Source: Chloroflexota bacterium (lineage in GTDB: Bacteria > Chloroflexota > Limnocylindria > Limnocylindrales > CSP1-4). Taken from it: DNA of 10,951 bases. The DNA is taken from assembly GCA_005880805.1 (NCBI GenBank), contig VBFZ01000169.1, forward strand, positions 1,850 to 12,800, given 5' to 3'. Positions 1-6,272 of this stretch are shown one piece after another. The notes under the pieces were generated by a model. That model made no database searches and was not told the origin of the DNA. It was given only the letters and a program-made list of their open reading frames with translations. Position numbers and translations under genes: made by a program. Each line of letters begins with the position of its first letter. The first letter of the stretch is position 1.

Positions 1-840
1 CGAGGTAGGCCAGGATCTCGCCGTCGAGGATGCCCGACCAGGGCAGGTCCGCGGCGCCTCGGACGACCTCCGGAAACTGCCCGCTGATGTCGTGCAGGTC
101 GCGGCTGTATAACCGCGCGCCCGAGCTGTCCCGGTGGAGCTGGGCGCGAATCCCGTCGTACTTGTCCTCGACCCACACGGTCGGCCCGAGCCGCCCAATG
201 ATCTCCGCCGCATCCTCTGCCGGGCTCGCGAGCATGAACTTGAGCGGGTGAAATAGCGTCGGCGACGCCTCGGAGAGGCGATCGGCCGCGGCCAGGATCG
301 CCGTCTCGCCGATGTCGCCCGTCAGCATCCCGGCAGTCTTGACCTGGTCGAGCGGGCGTTCGTATGCCCGTGCGATGGCTGCTTCCAGGAGCCCTTCGCG
401 GAGGCCGATCCGCAGCTCGCCGGTGAGCACCTTCACGACGTACTTGCCGGTCAGCGCGTCCGACTGCGCGAGCAGCGCCTCGAACAGCGCGCCCTTGCGA
501 CCTCGGCCAGGCTGGGATTGCCGTCGCGCGGTGGCTGGGAGGGCCGCATCGTCAGGACGTCGGCCACCGCCTGGCCGAGATCCGAGCTTCGATCGTAGGC
601 CCGGCCGATGGCGTCGGGGGGCACGCCTGCGGTGCGAATCACGGCGTTGGCGATGGCCGCCCAGCCGAGACCGGTGGCCCGCTGGTCGGCTTCCGGAAAG
701 GGTCGCCCGGTGAAGAAAACCGAGGCGATCGGGAGGTCCGTGGCTGGCAGGCTGCGGAGGAACTCCGCCAGGAGCACCGTCTTCTCCGACGTCCGCGTCG
801 TGGCCGCAACGCGCTCGGCGACCTCGCTCCAGCGACGCAT
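1..840 (-). pseudogene. ATP-dependent DNA ligase, 5' part, frameshifted, continues past the left edge
   Basis: The enzyme would seal nicks in DNA through a ligase-AMP intermediate. Two reading frames of the minus strand carry consecutive parts of one ligase. From the ATG at 840 down to about 499 runs the N-terminal DNA-binding domain (MRRWSEVAERVAAT, then TGLGWAAIANAV). From about 508 to 1 a second frame carries GALFEALLAQSD, LTGELRIGLREGLLEAAIA and MLTGDIGETA, the motif I nucleophile segment EDKYDGIRAQ (Lys codon at 161-163) and the LDGEI motif. The first frame alone runs into non-ligase sequence and stops at 451. The join lacks about 15 residues that related ligases have between the 'LAEV' helix and the 'ALF' helix, so a small deletion with a net frameshift is likelier than a single base error. 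An upstream in-frame GTG at 930 would overlap the divergent acetyltransferase and adds only low-complexity sequence, so I prefer 840. The C-terminal OB domain lies outside the window. The family is clear; whether the gene is dead or the break is an assembly error is not. Confidence 0.82.
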
Positions 841-849
841 GACGGCGAT

Positions 850-857
850 GGTATACC
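850..857. promoter_or_regulatory. Palindromic GGTATACC, possible bidirectional -10 element
   Basis: The palindrome sits in the 27-base gap between the divergent starts at 840 (ligase) and 868 (acetyltransferase). Each strand reads TATACC, resembling the first four bases of a -10 hexamer. On each strand an RNA start about 7 bases downstream would fall 3-4 bases before the start codon. Neither start has a Shine-Dalgarno sequence, which fits nearly leaderless transcripts. No convincing -35 box is visible on either side. The promoter call is inference. Confidence 0.35.
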
Positions 858-867
858 GTGCCAGTTC

Positions 868-1512
868 ATGCACCCGCGCACCTGGTTCCCCGACCGGCTG
901 GTCGGCCGGCTCGTCGTCCTCCGACGTCACGTCCCGTCAAATCTGGCCGCCTTCAGGCGCTGGTACAGCGACCCCGAGATCGCCCGGCTGACCCGCTACC
1001 AGGACGGCCCGATGCACCCGGCCGAGATCGAACGCTTCTTCGCGGCACGGGTCGTCAGCCCGGACTCCCTCGCGCTGGCGGTCCACCTCCGGACCCCAGG
1101 GCAGGAGGCGGGGCGCCTGATCGGCAGCTGTGCGTTCAGCCAGCTCGACGGCGACAACGGCTCCGCCCTGTACCACATCACGCTCGGCGAGAAGGACACG
1201 TGGGGCCACGGTTACGGCACGGAAGCGACGGAGCTGATGCTCGAGCACGCGTTCGAGGTCCTCGGGCTCCACCGCATCGCGCTGTCGGTGTTCGAGTTCA
1301 ACCAGCGGGCGGTCCAGTCGTACCTGAAGGTCGGCTTCGCGATCGAAGGTCGGGCGCGCGACGCGATCTGGCGCGACGGCCGCTACTGGGACGAGATCTC
1401 GATGAGCGTCCTCGACTCCGATTGGCAGCGACGCCGCGGTCGCGAACAGCCGCGGGAGGGCGGTGCCCGCCGAACCTCGTCGGAGCAGGTGCCCGCCCGG
1501 ATCGATCACTAG
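868..1512 (+). CDS. GNAT family N-acetyltransferase, RimJ/RimL-like
   Basis: A 214-residue cytoplasmic acetyltransferase predicted to move an acetyl group from acetyl-CoA to an amine. RimJ/RimL relatives act on protein N-termini, and others act on small molecules or antibiotics. The fold is readable: an N-terminal strand with LVGRLVVLRR (about 11-20), the helix 'FRRWYSDPEIARLTRY' (29-44), the acetyl-CoA loop of motif A as TWGHGYGTEAT (111-121, the Q/RxxGxG/A position), then ALSVFEFNQRAVQSYLKVGF (138-157) with the Asn and Tyr typical of motif B, and a last strand ending EISMSV. The Arg-rich tail after about 187 goes beyond the usual 180-190 residues and looks unconserved. The ATG at 868 has no Shine-Dalgarno and lies just after a -10-like TATACC. 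The substrate cannot be read from the sequence. Confidence 0.88.
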   Translation: MHPRTWFPDRLVGRLVVLRRHVPSNLAAFRRWYSDPEIARLTRYQDGPMHPAEIERFFAARVVSPDSLALAVHLRTPGQEAGRLIGSCAFSQLDGDNGSALYHITLGEKDTWGHGYGTEATELMLEHAFEVLGLHRIALSVFEFNQRAVQSYLKVGFAIEGRARDAIWRDGRYWDEISMSVLDSDWQRRRGREQPREGGARRTSSEQVPARIDH

Positions 1513-1513
1513 G

Positions 1514-1795
1514 GTGGTGGCGAGCTCGGGACCTGCCGCCGAGGCGGCCCGTCAGGACTTCCGCGCGAGCCTCGAGCTGAAGGGCCACGCGGTGGAAAAC
1601 GCCCGGACGTCAGCGGACATCCTCGAGCGGGCATTCGACTCGGGCGCCCTGACGCGCACCGAGCGGCTCGACCAGATGCTCGACGACCTGGCGGTGGCGC
1701 TCGAGCAGGACGAAGGCCAGAAGCTCGGTGGCAAGAGCGCTGAGGCCGCCCGCTTCATCCTGCGGGCGATCTCGCGCGAGCTCGACAACGCCTGA
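1514..1795 (+). CDS. Small helical protein of unknown function
   Basis: I do not recognise this 93-residue protein. It is soluble, charged and probably all-helical: RQDFRASLELKGHAVEN (13-29), ADILERAFDSGALTRTERL (34-52), DQMLDDLAVALEQDEG (53-68), then EAARFILRAISRELD (77-91). It has no signal peptide, Cys or membrane segment. Third-position G/C is as high as in neighbouring genes, which supports real coding. Tandem GTG codons at 1514 and 1517 follow the TAG of the acetyltransferase directly, suggesting a two-gene unit read by re-initiation. A further in-frame GTG at 1463 lies inside the previous gene, with GGAGGG too close to it, and would add a low-complexity N-terminus read from the alternate frame of that gene's tail, so I disfavour it. 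Function is unassigned. Confidence 0.6.
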   Translation: MVASSGPAAEAARQDFRASLELKGHAVENARTSADILERAFDSGALTRTERLDQMLDDLAVALEQDEGQKLGGKSAEAARFILRAISRELDNA

Positions 1796-1817
1796 AGCCC
1801 TGCTGCCGCCGGGCTTC
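1794..1817 (+). terminator. Hairpin overlapping the stop codon, weak terminator candidate
   Basis: GAAGCCC (1794-1800) and GGGCTTC (1811-1817) form a perfect 7-base-pair stem around a 10-base loop, starting inside the TGA of the small helical gene. The following bases are AAATCTGACC rather than a T-run, so it is at best an inefficient intrinsic terminator or an mRNA 3'-end stabiliser. Confidence 0.35.
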
Positions 1818-1973
1818 AAATCTGACCCCTTGACTCTTCGGTAACCGGAGGGTCCACGATGGGCGCAACGCAGCCGAACGTCGCCGCCGGCTGGCCCGCC
1901 ACCGCTCTCGGGTCGAGGCACGAGCCGTCCGCCTCCAGCGCGTCCTTCACCACGTATCTGGCGTCGTCGACCG

Positions 1974-1980
1974 AAAGGAG
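1974..1980 (+). promoter_or_regulatory. Ribosome binding site AAAGGAG
   Basis: AAAGGAG ends 6 bases before the GTG at 1987 and fixes that start. The same frame stays open upstream back to a TGA at 1831 but contains no ATG, GTG or TTG. Confidence 0.7.
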
Positions 1981-1986
1981 CCCATC

Positions 1987-2457
1987 GTGGCCAAGCCGCC
2001 CAGCCCTCCCGAGCTCGACCCTGCGACCCGACGGGCGCTCGCGGTCGGCCTGTTCAACCTCGTGTGGACGCTGCTCGAGAAGCCGAACCGGAGCCGCGAG
2101 CAGGACGACGAGATGCTCCATGCCGCCCACGCCTCGCGCTACCACTGGGGAGAGGTCGGCGAGGCCGTGAACCTGGCGCGCGGCGAGTGGCAGTGCTCCA
2201 GGGTGTATGCGGTGCTCGGCCGGGGAGAGCCGGCCCTCTGGCACGCCCGACGCTGCATCGAGATCTACGAGGAAAACGGCATCGGCGACTGGGACATCGC
2301 CTCGGGGTACGAGGCTATGGCGCGTGCGAGCGCGGTTGCCGGTGACGGACCCGCCGCTCGGGACTGGAAGGTGAAGGCGCTCGCCGCCTGTGGGCTGATC
2401 GGTGAGGCTGACGATCGACAGCTGATCGAGCAGGACCTGGCGACTCTGCCGATCTGA
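1987..2457 (+). CDS. TPR-like helical protein of unknown function
   Basis: A 156-residue soluble protein that looks like a short helical-repeat scaffold. Paired helices recur with TPR-style small and aromatic residues: LAVGLFNLVWTLLEK (18-32), DDEMLHAAHASRYHWGEVG (40-58), LARGEWQCSRVYAVLGRGEPALWHARRCIEIYEENG (63-98), ASGYEAMARASAVAGDGPAARDWKVKALAAC (105-135), and a last helix DDRQLIEQDLATL. The pattern 'A.W.ARR..E' followed by a 'Y.A.ARA..VAGD...A' helix is typical of degenerate TPRs that bind partners. No catalytic motif is visible. The start is set by AAAGGAG at 1974-1980. The 191-base gap upstream suggests its own transcription unit: TTGACT at 1830-1835 could be a -35 box, but the nearest -10-like CACGAT at 1855-1860 is 19 bases away, so I do not call a promoter. 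The partner is unknown. Confidence 0.72.
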   Translation: MAKPPSPPELDPATRRALAVGLFNLVWTLLEKPNRSREQDDEMLHAAHASRYHWGEVGEAVNLARGEWQCSRVYAVLGRGEPALWHARRCIEIYEENGIGDWDIASGYEAMARASAVAGDGPAARDWKVKALAACGLIGEADDRQLIEQDLATLPI

Positions 2458-2539
2458 CGGGCGAGTCGCTGCCCGGGCGCGTCGGAGGCGGACATCCCGG
2501 CAACCCTGCTACTGTCGGTCCTTCGAAGGAGGGCCGAGA

Positions 2540-3487
2540 GTGGCGGATTACAAGCTGGGCATCCTGCTCTGGAGCCAGGCGACGGACTGGCCGAGGTTCA
2601 TGGCGGCGGCGAAGCGCGTCGACGCGCTGGGCTACGAACACCTGTGGACCTGGGATCACCTGTACGCCATCTTCGGTGACCCCTACCAGCCCATTTTCGA
2701 GGGCTGGTCGGTGCTCAACGCGTGGGCGGTGGCGACCGAGAAGACGAGGCTCGGCCTGCTCGTCGGGGCGAACACATTCCGGAACCCGAGCCTCGTGGCG
2801 AAGGTCGCGGCCACGCTCGACCACGTCTCGAACGGCCGGGCGATCCTCGGGATCGGCGGCGCGTGGTACGAGCTCGAGCACACGGCGCACGGAATCGAGT
2901 TCGGGTCAGGCTTCGGCCAGCGCCTCGACTGGCTCGACGAAGCCGTCGGCGCCATGCGTGGGCTGCTCGACGGAAAGACCGTCACGAGCAACGGCGGCCG
3001 CTACGAGTTCAGCGAGCTGCGCCACCAGCCACTGCCCGTCCAGAAACACCTCCCGATCATGATCGGCGGCGGCGGAGAGAAGAAGACCCTGCGGACGGTC
3101 GCCCGCTATGCCGACATGTGGAACGGCATGGGACCGCTCGACACGATGCGCCACAAGGTCGACGTCCTGCGCGAGCACTGCGCGGCCGTCGGGCGGAACT
3201 TCGACGAGATCGAGATGACGATCGGCTGCAAGGTCACGATCCGCGACAGCCAGGCGGAGTCCGAGCGGGTCTGGCGCGAGCACATGGAGCTCAACCGCAC
3301 ACCGATGTCGCGCGTCGAGGGCGACGGCACGTTCTGGCGGGGAACGCCGGAGCAGATCGCCGAGAAACTCATCGCGTACCGCGAGCTGGGCTTCAACACG
3401 GCGATCTCGGAGATGCCGGCTCCCTACGACGAGGAGTCGCTCGAGCGGCTGATCGGCGAGGTCAAGCCGATGGTCGACAAGGCCTGA
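2540..3487 (+). CDS. LLM class F420-dependent oxidoreductase, luciferase-like
   Basis: A 315-residue TIM-barrel enzyme of the luciferase-like monooxygenase superfamily, the branch that normally uses reduced coenzyme F420 for hydride transfer. Visible hallmarks are the first strand YKLGILL (4-10), the segment GYEHLWTWDHL (31-41) with the Trp-x-x-Asp-His typical of the cofactor pocket, RLGLLVGANTFRNPSLVAK (70-88) with the conserved NP, DHVSNGRAILGIGGAWYELEH (94-114) with the 'S.GR..LGIG.GW.E' signature, and LPIMIGGGGEKKTLR (171-185), a phosphate-binding Gly loop. The C-terminal GTPEQIAEKL (348-357 in relatives; here bases 3340-3370) is also typical. The GTG start is preceded by GAAGGAGGG at 2525-2533. 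TACTGT at 2510-2515 is a possible -10 element without a clear -35. It lies 16 bases before the transporter operon but has no evident functional tie to it. The substrate is not predictable. F420 use is family knowledge, not proven here. Confidence 0.88.
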   Translation: MADYKLGILLWSQATDWPRFMAAAKRVDALGYEHLWTWDHLYAIFGDPYQPIFEGWSVLNAWAVATEKTRLGLLVGANTFRNPSLVAKVAATLDHVSNGRAILGIGGAWYELEHTAHGIEFGSGFGQRLDWLDEAVGAMRGLLDGKTVTSNGGRYEFSELRHQPLPVQKHLPIMIGGGGEKKTLRTVARYADMWNGMGPLDTMRHKVDVLREHCAAVGRNFDEIEMTIGCKVTIRDSQAESERVWREHMELNRTPMSRVEGDGTFWRGTPEQIAEKLIAYRELGFNTAISEMPAPYDEESLERLIGEVKPMVDKA

Positions 3488-3503
3488 GCCCTCGCTCCGT
3501 CGG

Positions 3504-4763
3504 GTGACAAACGAGGTAGAGGCCGGCGAGACAGGTCGGACCGGCCCGGACACGGGCGCGCCATCCGGTCCCCCGACCGGTCGGGCCCCCGCGGCGACTG
3601 TCGAGTTCCGGCATGTCTCCAAGCGGTACGATCCCGGCGCCAAGGGCCCTGGAGCGGTCAACGACCTCTCCATGTTCGTACCCGCGGGCAGGATCTGCGT
3701 GCTCGTTGGGCCTTCCGGCTGCGGCAAGACGACGAGCCTCAAGATGGTCAATCGCCTGATCGAGCCGACGTCCGGCCAGATCCTCATCGACGGGCGCGAC
3801 GTGATGCAGGAGGAGGCGACAACCCTCCGCCGGCGAATCGGCTACGTCATCCAGCAGACAGGGCTGTTCCCGCATCTCACGATCGGCGCGAACGTGGCCG
3901 TCGTGCCCGGCTTGCTCGGCTGGAGCCCGGAGCGTCGTCGGCAGCGGACGGACGAGCTCCTGTCGCTCGTCGGCCTCGAGCCCGCCCGCTACCGGGATCG
4001 CTATCCCGCCCAGCTGTCCGGCGGGGAGCGCCAGCGCGTAGGTGTCGCCCGGGCACTGGCCGCCGATCCGCCGCTGATGCTCATGGACGAGCCGTTCGGG
4101 GCCGTCGACCCGATCGTCCGGGAGCGCCTACAGAACGAGTTCCTGCGCCTCCAGGAGGAGCTGGCGAAGACGATCCTGTTCGTCACCCACGACATCGACG
4201 AGGCGATCAAGATGGGCAACCTCGTCGCGGTCATGCAGACCGGTGGGCTCCTCGCCCAGTTCGCGCCGCCGGACGAGATCCTTGCCAACCCCGCGTCGGA
4301 GTTCGTGGCGCGCTTCGTGGGCACGGATCGCGGCCTCAAGCGACTGTCGCTCGCGCGGGTCGGCGAGCTCGAGCCGATCCCGCCGGTCGTGGCGCGGGCC
4401 GGGGAGCCCGTCGCGCTCGTTCGCCCGCGAATGGTCGACAGCCGCTTCGGCTACGTCCTTCTCGTGGACGACGAGTCGAAGCCGATCGGCTGGATCGAGT
4501 TCGGCGGGGTCCCGCGGGATGGATCGCTCGATCCAGCATTGGCCGTTCCGGCGTCGCCGCTCGTCAGCCGTGAGACGACCCTGAAGGACGCGCTCTCGAT
4601 GATGCTCGATGCGGACGTCCAGGCCGCGATTGTCGTCGACCGCCAGGGGCGCGTGGCGGGCCTGATTACGGTCGACTCGGTCATCGAGCGGCTCCGCGAG
4701 GATCGAGCGCACGAGGACAGAGTCATCGCCGCACCAGAGGCCGCGCCGGCCGTCGCCCGCTGA
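3504..4763 (+). CDS. opuCA: OpuC/OsmF-type ABC importer ATP-binding subunit with CBS region
   Basis: ATPase that powers uptake by the two permeases encoded next to it, at the inner face of the membrane. The 419-residue protein holds an ABC domain from about 33: Walker A GPSGCGKT (69-76), Q-loop IQQTGLFPH (116-124), signature LSGGERQR (171-178), Walker B LMLMDEP (191-197) and the switch His of VTHDIDEA (228-235). The 'P..I..NVAVVP.LLGW' stretch is characteristic of the betaine/choline/carnitine (ProV/OpuCA) group. The C-terminal part has one convincing CBS repeat (about 350-400, with 'LKDALSMMLDADVQAAIVVDRQGRVAGLIT') preceded by a degenerate first one (about 305-345). In OpuA-type relatives CBS pairs sense ionic strength or nucleotides. 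A 31-residue Gly/Pro-rich extension precedes the ABC domain. The GTG at 3504 is the only usable start but lacks a clear Shine-Dalgarno. Its stop overlaps the next start as TGATG. The opuC name is by family; the transported substrate is unproven. Confidence 0.93.
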   Translation: MTNEVEAGETGRTGPDTGAPSGPPTGRAPAATVEFRHVSKRYDPGAKGPGAVNDLSMFVPAGRICVLVGPSGCGKTTSLKMVNRLIEPTSGQILIDGRDVMQEEATTLRRRIGYVIQQTGLFPHLTIGANVAVVPGLLGWSPERRRQRTDELLSLVGLEPARYRDRYPAQLSGGERQRVGVARALAADPPLMLMDEPFGAVDPIVRERLQNEFLRLQEELAKTILFVTHDIDEAIKMGNLVAVMQTGGLLAQFAPPDEILANPASEFVARFVGTDRGLKRLSLARVGELEPIPPVVARAGEPVALVRPRMVDSRFGYVLLVDDESKPIGWIEFGGVPRDGSLDPALAVPASPLVSRETTLKDALSMMLDADVQAAIVVDRQGRVAGLITVDSVIERLREDRAHEDRVIAAPEAAPAVAR

Positions 4764-5401
4764 TGCAGCTCGTCTGGGTCCCCGAAAACCTGGGGTTCCT
4801 GATGGACGCGACCGTCGCGCACATCGTGCTCACGGTCCTGGCGGTCGGCGTGGGTTTCATCCTGAGCTTCCCACTCGCGCTGGCGATCTACCGCGATCGC
4901 CGACTGTCCGGGCCGATCACGGCCGTCGAGGGCGTGCTTTACACGATCCCCTCCCTGGCCCTGTTCGCGTTCCTGGTCCCGTTCACCGGGCTGAGCCTGC
5001 TGACCGCGGAAATCGGGCTCGTCAGCTACACGTTGCTCATCCTGACCCGGAACATCCTCACGGGGCTCGACGCCGTGCCCGCCGATGTCCGGGAGGCGGC
5101 CGACGGGATGGGCTACTCACCTGGGAGACGCCTCGTCGCGGTTGAGCTCCCGCTTGCACTGCCCTTGATCGTGGCTGGCCTGCGCATCGCGACCGTCACG
5201 ACGATCGGGCTGGTGATGGTCACGGCGCTGATCGGTGAGGGCGGCCTCGGCCAGGTCATGCTGCGCGGCTTCAACCTCCAGATCTTTGAAGAGGTGTACG
5301 CCGGAGCGATCCTGACAATCGCGCTCGCCGTCGCGGCGGACATGCTTCTCGTGGGCGTCCAGCGCCTGTTCACGCCCTGGAGCCGGGCTCGAGCGCGCTG
5401 A
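4763..5401 (+). CDS. opuCB: OpuC/OsmF-type ABC importer permease, first subunit
   Basis: A 212-residue integral membrane subunit forming half of the translocation pore. Hydrophobic segments lie at about 18-42, 55-73, 76-97, 130-157 and 178-200, the 5-6 helices usual for this family. The cytoplasmic coupling (EAA) loop is clear as EAADGMGYSPGRRLVAVELP (111-130), with the conserved Gly and the 'P.ALP.I..G' continuation that docks on the ATPase. 'YTIPSLALFAF' (60-70) is the typical helix 2 signature of OpuCB/YehW-type permeases. The ATG overlaps the ATPase stop in TGATG, and the end overlaps the second permease the same way, so the three genes are translationally coupled. The two permeases are paralogous but well diverged, which suggests a heterodimeric pore. 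Substrate specificity is set mainly by the binding protein. Confidence 0.91.
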   Translation: MQLVWVPENLGFLMDATVAHIVLTVLAVGVGFILSFPLALAIYRDRRLSGPITAVEGVLYTIPSLALFAFLVPFTGLSLLTAEIGLVSYTLLILTRNILTGLDAVPADVREAADGMGYSPGRRLVAVELPLALPLIVAGLRIATVTTIGLVMVTALIGEGGLGQVMLRGFNLQIFEEVYAGAILTIALAVAADMLLVGVQRLFTPWSRARAR

Positions 5402-6117
5402 TGGACGCCATCTCGGCGCTGCTGGACTGGATCGCGAATCCCGACCACTGGTCGGGACCGTCGGGCGTTCCCAACAGGCTCGTGGAGCACATCGAGCTGT
5501 CGGCGCTGGCGATGCTCCTGGCGATCGTGATCGCTTTGCCTATCGGGCTCGCGATCGGCCACACGGGCAGGCTCGCGCTGGTCGCCGTCGCGGTCGCGAA
5601 CCTGGGCCGCGCGGTGCCGTCCTACGCCCTGCTGTTGATGCTGTTCCCCTTCTTCGGATTTGGCTTCTCGACCGCGCTCCCGGCCCTCGTCCTGCTGGCC
5701 ATACCACCGATGCTCACGAATACGTACACGGGCATCCGCGAGGTCGACCGCGACCTCGTCGAGGCCGGGCGCGGGATGGGCATGTCCGAACGCAAGCTCC
5801 TCACGGCGGTGGAGGTCCCGATCGCCCTGCCGGTCATCATGGCCGGCATTCGCACCGCGGCAGTCCAGGTCGTCGCGACGGCGGGTCTCGCGGCGCTGGT
5901 CGCGGGCGGCGGACTGGGACGGTTCATCGTCGACGGTTTCGGGCTTCAGGACGACGGGCAGCTGCTCGCAGGGGCGATCCTGGTCGCCGGCCTGGCCATC
6001 CTGGTCGAGCGCGTGCTCACGATCGTCGAGGGTCGGATGGTCTCGCCGGGCGTGCGCGCGACGATCGGACGGGTGGACGAAGTCCAGGCTCAGCCCCTGC
6101 TCACCGGATCCGGGTAG
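5401..6117 (+). CDS. opuCD: OpuC/OsmF-type ABC importer permease, second subunit
   Basis: A 238-residue membrane subunit, the second half of the pore. An amphipathic N-terminus with several Trp (IANPDHWSGPSGVPNRLVEH, 11-30) precedes hydrophobic segments at about 31-52, 57-66, 73-88, 90-104, 145-168 and 188-205. The EAA loop is EAGRGMGMSERKLLTAVEVP (121-140), followed by IALPVIMAGIRTA. 'AVPSYALLLM' (71-80) matches the helix 2 signature of the family, and 'VAGGGLGRFIVDG' after the loop is also typical. A 30-residue hydrophilic tail ends the protein. The start overlaps the previous stop as TGATG. The gene order differs from the Bacillus opuC operon (A-B-C-D), because the binding-protein gene comes after both permeases here. 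Confidence 0.91.
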   Translation: MDAISALLDWIANPDHWSGPSGVPNRLVEHIELSALAMLLAIVIALPIGLAIGHTGRLALVAVAVANLGRAVPSYALLLMLFPFFGFGFSTALPALVLLAIPPMLTNTYTGIREVDRDLVEAGRGMGMSERKLLTAVEVPIALPVIMAGIRTAAVQVVATAGLAALVAGGGLGRFIVDGFGLQDDGQLLAGAILVAGLAILVERVLTIVEGRMVSPGVRATIGRVDEVQAQPLLTGSG

Positions 6118-6181
6118 TCCACGCCGGCTTGCAGTGGCTGCCGCGGTCATGCGCGCGTGGGCCGAAATGGCGGCAGGACTC

Positions 6182-6211
6182 CTGACAGGTTTCGATGAGG
6201 TTTGCTGATAT
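6182..6211 (+). promoter_or_regulatory. Possible promoter for the binding-protein gene
   Basis: CTGACA (6182-6187, five of six to TTGACA) is followed after 18 bases by TGATAT (6206-6211, a weak -10 match). An RNA start near 6218 would give a leader of about 55 bases before the ATG at 6273. A separate promoter would allow the binding protein to be made in excess over the membrane subunits, as is common for such importers. The hexamers are imperfect, so this is tentative. Confidence 0.3.
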
Positions 6212-6260
6212 CGTTGCGCGGCCTTGTCGCCGTCGACCGAACGGCGGAGGTGCGATAGCT

Positions 6261-6268
6261 AGAGGAGG
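6261..6268 (+). promoter_or_regulatory. Ribosome binding site AGAGGAGG
   Basis: A strong Shine-Dalgarno ending 4 bases before the ATG at 6273. It selects this start over an in-frame ATG at 6195, which would put 26 Arg- and Pro-rich residues ahead of the lipoprotein signal. Confidence 0.8.
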
Positions 6269-6272
6269 ACCC

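Noticed and set aside
1834..1986. Open frame continuing upstream of the TPR-like gene, and an open minus-strand frame over the same bases
   Set aside because: Neither has a usable start with a ribosome binding site. High GC keeps several frames open, and the strong AAAGGAG at 1974-1980 marks the real start at 1987.
1859..2170. Plus-strand reading frame from an ATG at 1859 with GGAGGG upstream
   Set aside because: Despite the good ribosome binding site its translation is Ser/Arg/Pro-rich and overlaps the TPR-like gene in another frame, the usual look of a shadow frame.
2458..2475. Inverted repeat CGGGC/GCCCG after the TPR-like gene
   Set aside because: Only 5 base pairs with no T-run, too weak to call a terminator.
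5113..6150. Long minus-strand open frame opposite the permease genes
   Set aside because: Composition is Arg/Asp/Gln-rich with no family resemblance, and the plus strand has clear permease motifs.
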